Source: Candidatus Methanomethylophilaceae archaeon (GTDB lineage: Archaea > Thermoplasmatota > Thermoplasmata > Methanomassiliicoccales > Methanomethylophilaceae). From it: a DNA stretch of 44,140 nucleotides. Both the position numbers and the translations under genes were made by a program. The notes under the pieces were generated by a model that searched no databases, was not told where the DNA came from, and was given only the letters and a program-made list of their open reading frames with translations. The stretch lies in the NCBI GenBank assembly GCA_017519045.1, contig JAFWTC010000040.1, positions 1 to 44,140 of the forward strand. The letters are read 5' to 3'. Shown in pieces: positions 32,489-41,006 of the stretch (positions are counted from its first letter, which is position 1; the number at the start of each line of letters is the position of its first letter).

Positions 32489-33358
32489 ATGTTCGCAGGT
32501 ACCGGCACAGCCATAATCACGCCGTTCGCAAAGGACGGGTCCATAGACGAGGACTCCCTCAGGAGGCTCGTAGACTTCCAGGAGGAGAACGGGGCGAACG
32601 TCCTCGTCCCCTGCGGGTCCACCGGGGAATCGGCGACCCTGAGCCACAAGGAGCACATACACGTCCTGGAGATCGTCATAGACCAGGCCAAGAAGGCGAA
32701 GATCCTGGCAGGGGCCGGGAGCAACAGCACCTCCGAGGCGGTCGGGCTCAGCAAGGGTGCGGCGGACCTGGGCGCGGACGGGATCCTCTCCATATCCCCG
32801 TACTGCGTCAAGCCCACCCAGGAGGGGCTCTACCTCCACTACAAGACCATCGCGGAGTCCGTGGACTGCCCGCTGGTGGTCTACAACATCCCCGGAAGGA
32901 CCGGATGCAACGTCAACGTGGACACGCTCATGAGGCTCGCAGAGATCCCCGGGATCGCGGGAGTCAAGGAGGCCAGCGGGAACATGGCCCAGATCCAGTC
33001 GGTCCTGGCCCGCAGGCCCGCGGGATTCGAGGTCCTCAGCGGGGACGACAGCCTCACCCTCCCCCTGATCTGCCTGGGCGCGGACGGAGTGATATCGGTG
33101 GCGGCGAACTGCTGCCCCGGCCTGGTCTCCGAGATGGTCTGCAACGCCCGGAGCGGCAACTTCGAGATCGCGTCCAGCATACACGGGGAGCTGCTGCCGC
33201 TGTTCACCGCCCTGTTCTGCGAGAGCAACCCGATCCCCATCAAGTACGTCATGGGGCGCATGGGATACGGCGCGGGCGTGCCAAGGCTGCCCCTCACCCC
33301 CCTTTCCGAGCAGGGAAGGGCCATCATAGACCCGATCCTGAAGGATCTGGGCATCTGA
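32489..33358 (+). CDS. dapA: 4-hydroxy-tetrahydrodipicolinate synthase
   Basis: A 289-residue class I aldolase that condenses pyruvate with aspartate semialdehyde, first committed step to diaminopimelate and lysine. Active-site elements: GSTGESATL (43-51), Y132 and R137 in YNIPGRTGC, and Schiff-base K160 in GVKEASG. I chose the ATG at 32489, seven bases after GGGGAGG; the ATG at 32483 is in frame but one base from it. The latter overlaps the Lrp stop as ATGA. Confidence 0.95.
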   Translation: MFAGTGTAIITPFAKDGSIDEDSLRRLVDFQEENGANVLVPCGSTGESATLSHKEHIHVLEIVIDQAKKAKILAGAGSNSTSEAVGLSKGAADLGADGILSISPYCVKPTQEGLYLHYKTIAESVDCPLVVYNIPGRTGCNVNVDTLMRLAEIPGIAGVKEASGNMAQIQSVLARRPAGFEVLSGDDSLTLPLICLGADGVISVAANCCPGLVSEMVCNARSGNFEIASSIHGELLPLFTALFCESNPIPIKYVMGRMGYGAGVPRLPLTPLSEQGRAIIDPILKDLGI

Positions 33359-33380
33359 CACTAGACACGAGGCATCGCAA

Positions 33381-34742
33381 ATGATCACCGTGATGAAGTT
33401 CGGGGGGACCAGCGTGGGCTCCCCAGAGGCACTGAGAAGGGTGGCCGGGATAATCGCCGGCACCGAGGGCGAGAGGATAGTCGTGGCGTCGGCCATGTCT
33501 GGGGTGACGAACTTCCTCGTCTCCATCGTGGAGAACCCTCTGATGGACTACAAGTCGATAAGGGAGCAGTTCGTGAACAAGCACGTCTCGGCCGCGGCCC
33601 AGCTTTTCGAGGGCGAGGCCATGGACGCGTTCATGAAAGAGATGGACGAGAGGATGGAGGCCTTCGACAAGGCCGTCAACTCCGACAGGAACGACCCGTT
33701 CTACAAGGACGGCGTCGTCAGCCAGGGCGAGAGGTTCTCGACGCTCCTGCTGGCCCACGTCCTCAAGGGGATGGGCGTGGAGGCCAAGGCCATCACGTCG
33801 GAGGACGCCGGGATCGTCGCCGAAGGGCACCCGCTCTCCGGGTCGGCGAACCTCCAGCTCAGCGAGAGCGGCATGACCATGAACGTCACGCCCCTGCTGG
33901 CGATGGGGGTCGTGCCGGTGATAACCGGATACTACGGGGTCACCGCGGAGGGCAGGCCCCTGACCTTCGGAAGAGGGGGGTCGGACTACGCCGCCGCCGT
34001 GGTAGCCAACGCCGTGAGCGCCGACGTGCTGGAGATATGGACGGACGTGGACGGGTTCATGTCCGCCGACCCCAGGATAATCCCCAACGCCATCAAGATA
34101 GAGGAGATGAACTTCGGCGAGGCCGCCGAGCTCGCCTACTTCGGCGCCAAGGTGCTGCACCCCAGGACCATCGAGCCGGTCAGGCTAAAGCACATCCCCC
34201 TGAAGGTCAAGAACTCCTTCAAGCCCGAGGAGCCCGGAACCCTCATCCACCACCTCAGGAAGCCGAAGAACGAGCTCCTGAGGAGCGTGGCGGCCAAGAC
34301 GGACCTGTCCATAATCACGATCAGCTCCGCGGAGATGGCTTACAAGCCGTCCATGGTGGCCAGGATACTCGACCTCATCGCCGAGACTGACACCATAATC
34401 TACTCCATATCCACGTCCCTGTCGACGGTGGCCTTCCTGGTCCACAGCAACGACGTCAAGAACACGCTGAGGAAGCTGAACTGCCTCACGGGATACGAGA
34501 TAGAGAGGATAGACGTGAAGAACCACGTGGCGCTGATCTGCGCGGTCGGGGACAACCTGCTGGGCAAGTGCGGCGTGTCCGCGGACATATTCTCCGCCGT
34601 GAAGGAGGCGAACGCCAACGTCGAGATGATCTCAGAGGGGGCCTCGGAGGTCTCCCTGAACTTCGTCGTCCCCATGAGCAAGGTCATCGACGTGGTCAGG
34701 ATACTGCATGACAAATACATCGGTGAGCGAGATGATGCGTGA
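33381..34742 (+). CDS. lysC: Aspartate kinase
   Basis: A 453-residue kinase: KFGGTSVGS at the N terminus, SQGERFSTLLLA, GRGGSDYAAAVVA (ATP/aspartate site), TDVDGFMSADPR and two C-terminal ACT domains (about 310-450), which usually give feedback inhibition by lysine or threonine. It phosphorylates aspartate to start the aspartate-family pathway. Monofunctional, with no homoserine dehydrogenase fused. Position inside the lysine operon suggests it is the lysine-linked enzyme. Confidence 0.95.
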   Translation: MITVMKFGGTSVGSPEALRRVAGIIAGTEGERIVVASAMSGVTNFLVSIVENPLMDYKSIREQFVNKHVSAAAQLFEGEAMDAFMKEMDERMEAFDKAVNSDRNDPFYKDGVVSQGERFSTLLLAHVLKGMGVEAKAITSEDAGIVAEGHPLSGSANLQLSESGMTMNVTPLLAMGVVPVITGYYGVTAEGRPLTFGRGGSDYAAAVVANAVSADVLEIWTDVDGFMSADPRIIPNAIKIEEMNFGEAAELAYFGAKVLHPRTIEPVRLKHIPLKVKNSFKPEEPGTLIHHLRKPKNELLRSVAAKTDLSIITISSAEMAYKPSMVARILDLIAETDTIIYSISTSLSTVAFLVHSNDVKNTLRKLNCLTGYEIERIDVKNHVALICAVGDNLLGKCGVSADIFSAVKEANANVEMISEGASEVSLNFVVPMSKVIDVVRILHDKYIGERDDA

Positions 34743-35991
34743 ATTCGAGAGCAGGGACGGCCAGATGGTCATAGGCGGCAAGTCCGCCGTGGAGATCGCG
34801 GACGAGTTCGGGACGCCCGTGTACGTCACCGACGAGAAAAGGCTCAGGGAGAACTACCGCAACATCCACGACGCGTTCTCCAGGCACATGGACGCCAAGG
34901 TGCACTACGCGTGCAAGGCCAACACCAACCTGGCCATCCTGAGGATACTGGAGCAGGAGGGGTCCGGCATAGACGCGGTCTCCATCGGGGAGGTGAGGAC
35001 CTGCCTCAAGGCCGGCTTCTCCCCCGACAGGATCATGTACACCGGCGTGAACGTCAGCGACGCGGAGCTCAAGGAGGTCTCCGACCTGGGAGTGATGATC
35101 AACCTGGACTCCGTGTCGGAGATGGAGAGGCTGGCCGCGATAGCCCCCGGATACCCCGTCTCATTCAGGATAACCCCCGGGGTGGGCTCCGGGCACGGCG
35201 CCAAGGTCATAACCGGGACCAAGGGCGCCAAGTTCGGGATCCCCCTGGACGAGGTCATCGGCACGTACGCCAGGGCCAAGGACCTGGGGTTCGACATCAA
35301 GGGCATACACGCCCACATAGGCTCCGGAGGACAGTCCGTCGAGCCGTTCATGGACATGATGGAGGTCCTGGTGGACCTGGTGAACCAGATCTCCGAGCTC
35401 GGGATAAACCTGGACTTCATAGACATGGGGGGCGGGATCGGGGTCCCGTACCGTCCCCAGGAGGAGGAGATGGACGTCGGCGAGCTGGCGGTGAACCTCA
35501 CGGACATGGTCACCGAGGAGACCGACATAAAGACCCTCATCCTGGAGCCCGGAAGGTACATCGTGTGCGACACCACGGTGCTCCTGACCAGGGTGAACGA
35601 CGTCAAGGACGCCGGCACGAAGAGGTACGTCGGATGCGACGCGGGATTCAACACCCTGATAAGGCCGGCCATGTACGACTCCTACCACTACGTGGCGATA
35701 GCCAACAAGTTCGGGAAGGCCTGCACCGGCAAGTACGACGTCGTCGGCCCGATATGCGAGTCCGGGGACTACCTGGCTCACGACCGCGTGCTCCCCGACC
35801 CGGAGGAAGGCGACATCGTCGCGGTGTACAACGCGGGCGCATACGGGTTCTCCATGAGCAGCAACTACAACTCCAGGCCCCTCTGCAGGGAGGTCCTCGT
35901 CAACGACGGGAAGGCCGAGCTCATACGCGAGGCGGAGTCCGTGGAGGAGCAGTGGAGGCACCAGATCATCCCGGAGAGGCTCAGGCGATGA
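34732..35991 (+). CDS. lysA: Diaminopimelate decarboxylase
   Basis: A 419-residue PLP enzyme of alanine-racemase fold III making lysine from meso-DAP. PLP-Lys is in HYACKANTN (K62); other marks are HIGSGGQ, the GGGIGVPY glycine loop, EPGRYIV and the CESGDYL cysteine/aspartate segment of the partner active site. I chose the ATG at 34732 (in ATGATG), which overlaps lysC by 11 bases and has GGTGAG upstream; the in-frame ATG at 34708 would add eight residues. Confidence 0.95.
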   Translation: MMREFESRDGQMVIGGKSAVEIADEFGTPVYVTDEKRLRENYRNIHDAFSRHMDAKVHYACKANTNLAILRILEQEGSGIDAVSIGEVRTCLKAGFSPDRIMYTGVNVSDAELKEVSDLGVMINLDSVSEMERLAAIAPGYPVSFRITPGVGSGHGAKVITGTKGAKFGIPLDEVIGTYARAKDLGFDIKGIHAHIGSGGQSVEPFMDMMEVLVDLVNQISELGINLDFIDMGGGIGVPYRPQEEEMDVGELAVNLTDMVTEETDIKTLILEPGRYIVCDTTVLLTRVNDVKDAGTKRYVGCDAGFNTLIRPAMYDSYHYVAIANKFGKACTGKYDVVGPICESGDYLAHDRVLPDPEEGDIVAVYNAGAYGFSMSSNYNSRPLCREVLVNDGKAELIREAESVEEQWRHQIIPERLRR

Positions 35992-36821
35992 GGTTCTGGA
36001 AGTACCAGGGAATCGGCAACGACTTCATCCTGCTGGACGGCACGGACGGGAGCCTCCGGATAGACCCGGAGTGGTGCAGGAAGGCGTGCGACCGCCATTA
36101 CGGGATCGGCGCCGACGGCGTGCTGTACGTCATGCCGGGGGAGTCGACCGACATCACGATGAGGATAATCAACGCCGACGGGAGCGAGGCGGAGATGTGC
36201 GGCAACGGCATAAGGTGCGTCGCGAAGCACGCCTTCGACTTCGGGATCGTGAAGAAGGAATCGTTCACGGTGCACACGCTCGCCGGCGACCTGACCGCGG
36301 ACGTGTCCGTGAAGGACGGGAAGGCCGTCGCGGTTAGGATAGACATGGGCGCCCCCGTCCTGGACGGAAGGTCCGTGCCGGTGGACGCCGACGGGAGGTT
36401 CATCGACGAACCGTTCGAGGCTGGAGGCGTCTCCTTCAGGGGGAACGCCGTGTCGATGGGGAACCCGCATTTCATAATCTTCTCGGATCTGGACGACGCC
36501 GTCGTCGACAGGCTCGGCCCGATCCTTGAGAGACACCCGTTCTTCCCCCGCAGGACCAACGTGGAGTTCTGCAAGGTGATCGACGGAAAGATCCACATCA
36601 GAGTTTACGAGAGAGGCGCCGCATGGACCCTCGCCTGCGGCACCGGGGCCTGCGCATCCACGGTCGCCGCCGCGCTCAACGGGCTGGTCCCGTTCGACGA
36701 GCCGGTGGACGTCCGCCTTCCCGGCGGATGGCTGAGGATCACGGCCGACAGCGGCCTGAGGAGGGTGCTCATGGAAGGGCCCGCCGAGATGGTCTTCGAG
36801 GGACAATGCCGAAGGAGATAG
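35988..36821 (+). CDS. dapF: Diaminopimelate epimerase
   Basis: A 277-residue epimerase converting LL-DAP to meso-DAP. The two catalytic cysteines sit in EMCGNGIRC (C71) and in TLACGTGAC near residue 220; GIGNDFILLD opens the protein. The ATG at 35988 overlaps the lysA stop as ATGA. Confidence 0.95.
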   Translation: MRFWKYQGIGNDFILLDGTDGSLRIDPEWCRKACDRHYGIGADGVLYVMPGESTDITMRIINADGSEAEMCGNGIRCVAKHAFDFGIVKKESFTVHTLAGDLTADVSVKDGKAVAVRIDMGAPVLDGRSVPVDADGRFIDEPFEAGGVSFRGNAVSMGNPHFIIFSDLDDAVVDRLGPILERHPFFPRRTNVEFCKVIDGKIHIRVYERGAAWTLACGTGACASTVAAALNGLVPFDEPVDVRLPGGWLRITADSGLRRVLMEGPAEMVFEGQCRRR

Positions 36822-36822
36822 G

Positions 36823-37983
36823 ATGACGTTCGAACAGGCAGAGAGGCTGAAGCAGATACCCCCGTACCTCTTCGTGAGGCTGGAGAAGCTCTCCGCGGAA
36901 AAGAGGGCCGCGGGATGGGACATGATAGACTTCGGGATAGGGGACCCGGACCTTCCCACCCCCGGATGCATCGTCGACGCCATGCGCGAGGAGGCCGGGG
37001 TCAACGAGAACCAGAAGTACTCCTCCTCCGCGGGGGAGAAGGACCTCCGCGCCGCGGTGGCGAGATGGTACAAGAAGAGGTTCAAGGTGGACGTGGACCC
37101 GGACACGCAGGTCTGCGTCACGATCGGCTCCAAGGAGGCGATCTTCAACATAGCGCAGGCATTCGTGAACCCCGGCGAGACCATAGTCGCGCCCTCGCCC
37201 GGATACCCCGTGTACTCCGGTGCGGCAACCGTGTTCAACGAGGCCAGATGCGTTAAGGTCCCCCTCAAGGCGGAGAAGGGATGGCTTCTGGACGTTGACG
37301 AGTGCCCCGAGGGCGCCAGGATGCTGTACCTGAACTACCCCAACAACCCCACCGGGGCCACCTGCGACCTGGAGTACCTGAAGAAGGTCTACAGCTGGTG
37401 CAAGAAGAACGGCACGATCATGTGCTACGACAACGCCTACTCCGAGATGTGCTACGACGGGTACCAGGCGCCCTCCGCGCTCCAGGCCGGACCGGACTGC
37501 ATCGAGTTCGGGTCGTTCTCGAAGACGTTCAACATGACCGGGTTCAGGCTGGGATACGCCGTCGGGCACCCCGATCTGATAGCAGGCTTGAAGAAGTGCA
37601 AGGGCCAGACGGACTCCGGGGCGCCCATATTCATCCAGAAGGCCGGAATCAAGGCGCTGGAAATGTACGGCGACGACGGGAAGCTCCCCAAAGCCATCGC
37701 CGACAACATGGCCGTGTACGCCGAGAGGAGGAAGATCCTGGTCGACGGGCTCAGGGGGCTCGGATACGACGTCGTCATGCCCAAGGGCACGTTCTACGTC
37801 TGGTTCGACTGCAAGACGTCGTCCGCGGAGTTCACCCAGAGGATGATTGACATCGGCGTCATCGTCACCCCCGGATCCGGATTCGGCGAGTCTGCGGAGG
37901 GATACATCAGGATGACCGTGACGGAGCCTGTCGAGCGCATAAAGCTGGCGCTCGAGAGGATGAGACAGAACAAGTACATCTGA
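36823..37983 (+). CDS. dapL: LL-diaminopimelate aminotransferase
   Basis: A 386-residue class I/II PLP aminotransferase. PLP-Lys is in FGSFSKTFNMTGFRLGY; other marks are IDFGIGDPDLPTP, YSSSAGEKDLR, YLNYPNNPTGA and FYVWFDCK. The family includes DapL and other aminotransferases; the operon with dapA, dapF and lysA makes the direct tetrahydrodipicolinate to LL-DAP step the likely role. GAAGGAGATAGG precedes the ATG. With this enzyme no succinyl or acetyl branch genes are needed; only dapB is missing here. Confidence 0.9.
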   Translation: MTFEQAERLKQIPPYLFVRLEKLSAEKRAAGWDMIDFGIGDPDLPTPGCIVDAMREEAGVNENQKYSSSAGEKDLRAAVARWYKKRFKVDVDPDTQVCVTIGSKEAIFNIAQAFVNPGETIVAPSPGYPVYSGAATVFNEARCVKVPLKAEKGWLLDVDECPEGARMLYLNYPNNPTGATCDLEYLKKVYSWCKKNGTIMCYDNAYSEMCYDGYQAPSALQAGPDCIEFGSFSKTFNMTGFRLGYAVGHPDLIAGLKKCKGQTDSGAPIFIQKAGIKALEMYGDDGKLPKAIADNMAVYAERRKILVDGLRGLGYDVVMPKGTFYVWFDCKTSSAEFTQRMIDIGVIVTPGSGFGESAEGYIRMTVTEPVERIKLALERMRQNKYI

Positions 37984-37992
37984 AACCGTTTC

Positions 37993-38018
37993 CCGGGCGG
38001 TCGCGCCCGGTCCTTTTT
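37993..38018 (+). terminator. Terminator of the lysine operon
   Basis: CCGGGCG (37993-37999) pairs with CGCCCGG (38004-38010), loop GTCG, then TCCTTTTT. It starts ten bases after the dapL stop. Confidence 0.78.
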
Positions 38019-38079
38019 CCTAAACGCTCCGACCTGACGACAGACATCGTTAACAACGACCTCGCGATAGCCCGCCGGG

Positions 38080-38829
38080 ATGACGGAGAAGATCAGGTTC
38101 CCGTGCGAGCTCTCGCTGCTCTGCGGGCTGCTGCTGGTGGCGTTCGCGGTCTGCCTTTTCATCCAGAGCGGATACGGGGTCACGGTCATCTCGTCGATAC
38201 CGCTCACGGTCAGCTACGCCTTCCCCGCGCTGGACTTCGGCACCTGGAACATCGTATACCAGCTTGTGCTCGTATGCATGTGCCTCGCGGTCACCAGGAA
38301 GCCCGACGCCGGATACGCGTTCTCGATCATCGTTACGCTGCTGTTCGGGATCTTCCTGAACTTCATGAAGTCGGCCATGTCCGGGCTTCCGAGATCGACG
38401 GAGCTGGACCTGCTGTATATCGTCGTCGCCCACGTCCTCCTGTTCTTCGGGGTGTCCTTCTTCATGAGATGCTATCTGCCCCTCCTCCCGGTGGACCTGT
38501 TCATCCGCGACGTCGTCATCACGTTCAAGATAAGGTACAGGCTGGTCAAGACGGCCTTCGACCTCACCTGCATCGCGATATCCGCGGCCGTCTGCCTGCT
38601 GTGCCTGGGAGAGATCGTCGACCTCGGGGCAGGGACGCTGGTGTCGGCGTTCATAACCGGGTATTTCGTGACGTTCATCACCACGCGCGTTTACGACAAA
38701 ATCTTCGAGTTCGTCCCCGCCACCCGCATGGCCAAGAGGCTGCTGTCCGCGGATGCCCCCTGCAGGAAGGCCGCGAATGATTCCCGACTCCGTTTGGAGA
38801 ATCGAAGCGATTCGCTTCGATTTTCATAA
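38080..38829 (+). CDS. YczE/YitT-like membrane protein
   Basis: A 249-residue membrane protein with about five helices (near 10-30, 38-55, 85-105, 112-130, 155-175, 180-200). The segment GLLLVAFAVCLFIQSGYGVTVISSIPLTVS and a later GVSFFMRCYLPLLPVDLF match the YczE/YitT (DUF6198-like) family, whose function is unknown. The last codons (ENRSDSLRFS) are encoded by an inverted repeat that looks like a terminator. It has no clear operon partner. Confidence 0.75.
   Translation: MTEKIRFPCELSLLCGLLLVAFAVCLFIQSGYGVTVISSIPLTVSYAFPALDFGTWNIVYQLVLVCMCLAVTRKPDAGYAFSIIVTLLFGIFLNFMKSAMSGLPRSTELDLLYIVVAHVLLFFGVSFFMRCYLPLLPVDLFIRDVVITFKIRYRLVKTAFDLTCIAISAAVCLLCLGEIVDLGAGTLVSAFITGYFVTFITTRVYDKIFEFVPATRMAKRLLSADAPCRKAANDSRLRLENRSDSLRFS
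38801..38825 (+). terminator. Hairpin and T-run overlapping the end of the YczE-like gene
   Basis: ATCGAAGC (38801-38808) pairs with GCTTCGAT (38814-38821), loop GATTC, followed by TTTT. The stop codon lies just behind it at 38827. Confidence 0.55.
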
Positions 38830-38911
38830 TCAAAGCTTTTTCCTTCGATTATCACATAAGGAAAACGCGCCTCAATACGTCATTTTCCACTTTCGGGCAC
38901 CCCTAGGTCTC

Positions 38912-38923
38912 GGTTAAATACTA
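38912..38923 (+). promoter_or_regulatory. TATA box of radA
   Basis: GGTTAAATACTA, about 35 bases before the ATG at 38955. Confidence 0.5.
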
Positions 38924-38954
38924 AACTCCGGATGGAGAGATTCGAGGAATCACA

Positions 38955-39896
38955 ATGGCCCAGAAGACCCTTGAGGACATACCAGGAGTAGGACCAGCCA
39001 TATCAGAGAAACTCCGCGAAGCAGGATACAACGATCTGATGGCCATTGCCGTTGCTTCCCCCAAAGAGCTCGCAGAGACATGCGAGATCGGCGAGAAGAA
39101 GGCGATGGACATCATCGAGGGTGCCAAGCTGTGCGCTGACATAGGCGGTTTCGAGACCGGTTCCGACATATTGGAGAGAAGGAAGGCCGTGACCAAGCTC
39201 ACGACCGGATCGAAGGCGTTCGACGAGCTCCTGGACGGAGGTCTGGAGAGCCAGTCGATAGTGGAGTTCTTCGGAGAGTTCGGAAGCTGCAAGACCCAGG
39301 TCTGCTTCCAGCTCGCGGTGAACGCCACGCTCCCCGAGGACAGGGGAGGACTCGACTCGGACGTCATAATAATCGACAGCGAGAACACGTTCAGGCCGGA
39401 GAGGATAATCCAGATGGCCAACTACCTCGGCGTGGACCCGGACGTCACCCTGAGCAGGATACATGTCGCCAGGGCGTTCAACTCCCAGCACCAGGTGCTC
39501 CTGGTGGACAAGGCGATGGAGATGGCCCAGAACCTGAAGGTCAGGCTCCTGATAGTGGACTCGCTCACATCCCACTTCAGGGCGGAGTACGTAGGCAGGG
39601 GATCCCTCGCGGAGAGGCAGCAGATCCTCAACCGCCACATGCACGACCTGCTGAACTTCGCCACCGTGAACAACGCGGTCATAGCGGTCACCAACCAGGT
39701 CGCCGCCAAGCCCGACGCCTTCTTCGGGGACCCCACCAGGCCCATCGGAGGGAACATCGTCGGCCACACCGCAACGTTCCGCATATACCTCAGGAAGGGC
39801 AAGGCCGGGAAGAGGATAGCCAGGCTCATCGACTCGCCCAACCTCCCCGAGGGCGAGGCCGTCTTCACCGTGACCGAAGACGGTATTAAGGACTGA
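38955..39896 (+). CDS. radA: DNA repair and recombination protein RadA
   Basis: A 313-residue archaeal RecA/Rad51 recombinase. N-terminal helix-hairpin-helix domain (about 1-60, [20 protein letters not shown]), ATPase core with Walker [17 protein letters not shown]1 with [10 protein letters not shown] and L2/NQV region [20 protein letters not shown]. It forms filaments on single-stranded DNA and drives strand exchange. Odd: the Walker A reads GEFGSCKTQ (107-115), with Cys112 (codon TGC at 39288) where the invariant Gly before Lys is expected. The rest of the protein is intact and of normal length, so decay is unlikely. Confidence 0.95.
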   Translation: MAQKTLEDIPGVGPAISEKLREAGYNDLMAIAVASPKELAETCEIGEKKAMDIIEGAKLCADIGGFETGSDILERRKAVTKLTTGSKAFDELLDGGLESQSIVEFFGEFGSCKTQVCFQLAVNATLPEDRGGLDSDVIIIDSENTFRPERIIQMANYLGVDPDVTLSRIHVARAFNSQHQVLLVDKAMEMAQNLKVRLLIVDSLTSHFRAEYVGRGSLAERQQILNRHMHDLLNFATVNNAVIAVTNQVAAKPDAFFGDPTRPIGGNIVGHTATFRIYLRKGKAGKRIARLIDSPNLPEGEAVFTVTEDGIKD

Positions 39897-39904
39897 TTTC
39901 TAAC

Positions 39905-39921
39905 GGGGGGCGTGTCCCCCC
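39905..39921 (+). terminator. G6-CGTGT-C6 hairpin between radA and tRNA methyltransferase
   Basis: GGGGGG (39905-39910) pairs with CCCCCC (39916-39921); AATTCTTCTTC follows. The loop holds the GTG start of the downstream gene, so it may act as a terminator, a translational control element, or both. Confidence 0.5.
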
Positions 39922-40910
39922 AATTCTTCTTCGAGCTTTCCGGCGAGTCCAAGGACATGCCGAAGGCGGAGGTCTCCGGATGCGTCGGAGCCGTCGCCGA
40001 CTCCTTCGAAATCGTCTCGTCCGGACCCGGGTACGTGGTCGCCTCCTTCGACCAGCGCTGCTTCGGGGAGATCGCGGACCGCATCTCGCTGACTCACAGC
40101 CTCGGACGCTACCTGGGGGAGTACGATCCGGACGACGTGTCCGGCCTGGAAGGCGCCGAGCTGCCGGAGGGGACCTTCGCGGTCCGCGGAAAGAGGTTCG
40201 AGGGGATGATGAAGGACGTAGACTCCCAGGGTCTGGTCCGCAAGATCGGAGGGATCCTGTCCCGCTCCAACGACGTGGACCTGAAGGATCCGGACTTCGT
40301 GGTCAAGATGCACATGAGCGACAAGGTCCGCCTCTTCATCGAGGAAAGGGTGACGGACACCGACCTCCTGAACAAGAGGAAGGTCAGCGAGCGCCCGTTC
40401 TTCTCGCCCATATCCCTCCATCCGAAGTACGCCAGGGCACTGATCAACATGACCCGCGTGAAGACCGGGGGAACCGTCCTGGACCCGTTCTGCGGAACCG
40501 GCGGAATCGTAATAGAGGCGGCCGCGATGGGAATGAAGGCGATAGCGTCGGACTTCGACGAGGAGATGATCGCCGGATGCCGCGAGAACATGGACTTCTA
40601 CGGATACAAGTTGGCGGACTTCGACGTCGCGGACATCGGGGAGATCGGCGAAAGGTTCCACGACGTGGACGCCGTCTGCACCGACCCGCCGTACGGAAGG
40701 TCCACCAAGACCGGCGGCGAGGACATCGACAGGATATACGCCAGGGCGGGAGATTCCATTCCCGACTCGCTTCGCCCCGGGGCCCGCGCAGGCATAGTGC
40801 TGCCGCATCCGGCGGAGTTCCCGAAGATGGAGCTTGAGGGGATGTACGTGCAGAGGGTCCACGGCTCCCTATCGAGGCACTACCACGTCTTCAAGAACCT
40901 TCGCGCATAA
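39912..40910 (+). CDS. tRNA (guanine-10-N2) methyltransferase, Trm-G10/Trm11 type
   Basis: A 332-residue methyltransferase. N-terminal THUMP-like region (FFFELSGES to about 155), then a Rossmann methyltransferase with SAM motif DPFCGTGGIVIEAA and catalytic TDPPYG. It methylates G10 of tRNAs in the cytoplasm. The FELSGE opening is normal for the family, so the start must lie before it: GTG at 39912 is the only suitable codon. That GTG lies in the loop of a G6/C6 hairpin (39905-39921) that also looks like the radA terminator. Confidence 0.88.
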   Translation: MSPQFFFELSGESKDMPKAEVSGCVGAVADSFEIVSSGPGYVVASFDQRCFGEIADRISLTHSLGRYLGEYDPDDVSGLEGAELPEGTFAVRGKRFEGMMKDVDSQGLVRKIGGILSRSNDVDLKDPDFVVKMHMSDKVRLFIEERVTDTDLLNKRKVSERPFFSPISLHPKYARALINMTRVKTGGTVLDPFCGTGGIVIEAAAMGMKAIASDFDEEMIAGCRENMDFYGYKLADFDVADIGEIGERFHDVDAVCTDPPYGRSTKTGGEDIDRIYARAGDSIPDSLRPGARAGIVLPHPAEFPKMELEGMYVQRVHGSLSRHYHVFKNLRA

Positions 40911-40936
40911 TATCGCATCCGAGTTGGATTGGATAT

Positions 40937-40948
40937 CCTATATCTATC
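40937..40948 (+). promoter_or_regulatory. TATA box of large BspA-like gene
   Basis: TCCTATATCTAT, about 60-70 bases before the ATG at 41007; GGAG lies eight to eleven bases before the ATG. Confidence 0.45.
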
Positions 40949-41006
40949 TCAGAACGCATGCCGACACGGGTCCGACATTCAATGCGCCGGCCCCGGAGAT
41001 GTCAGC

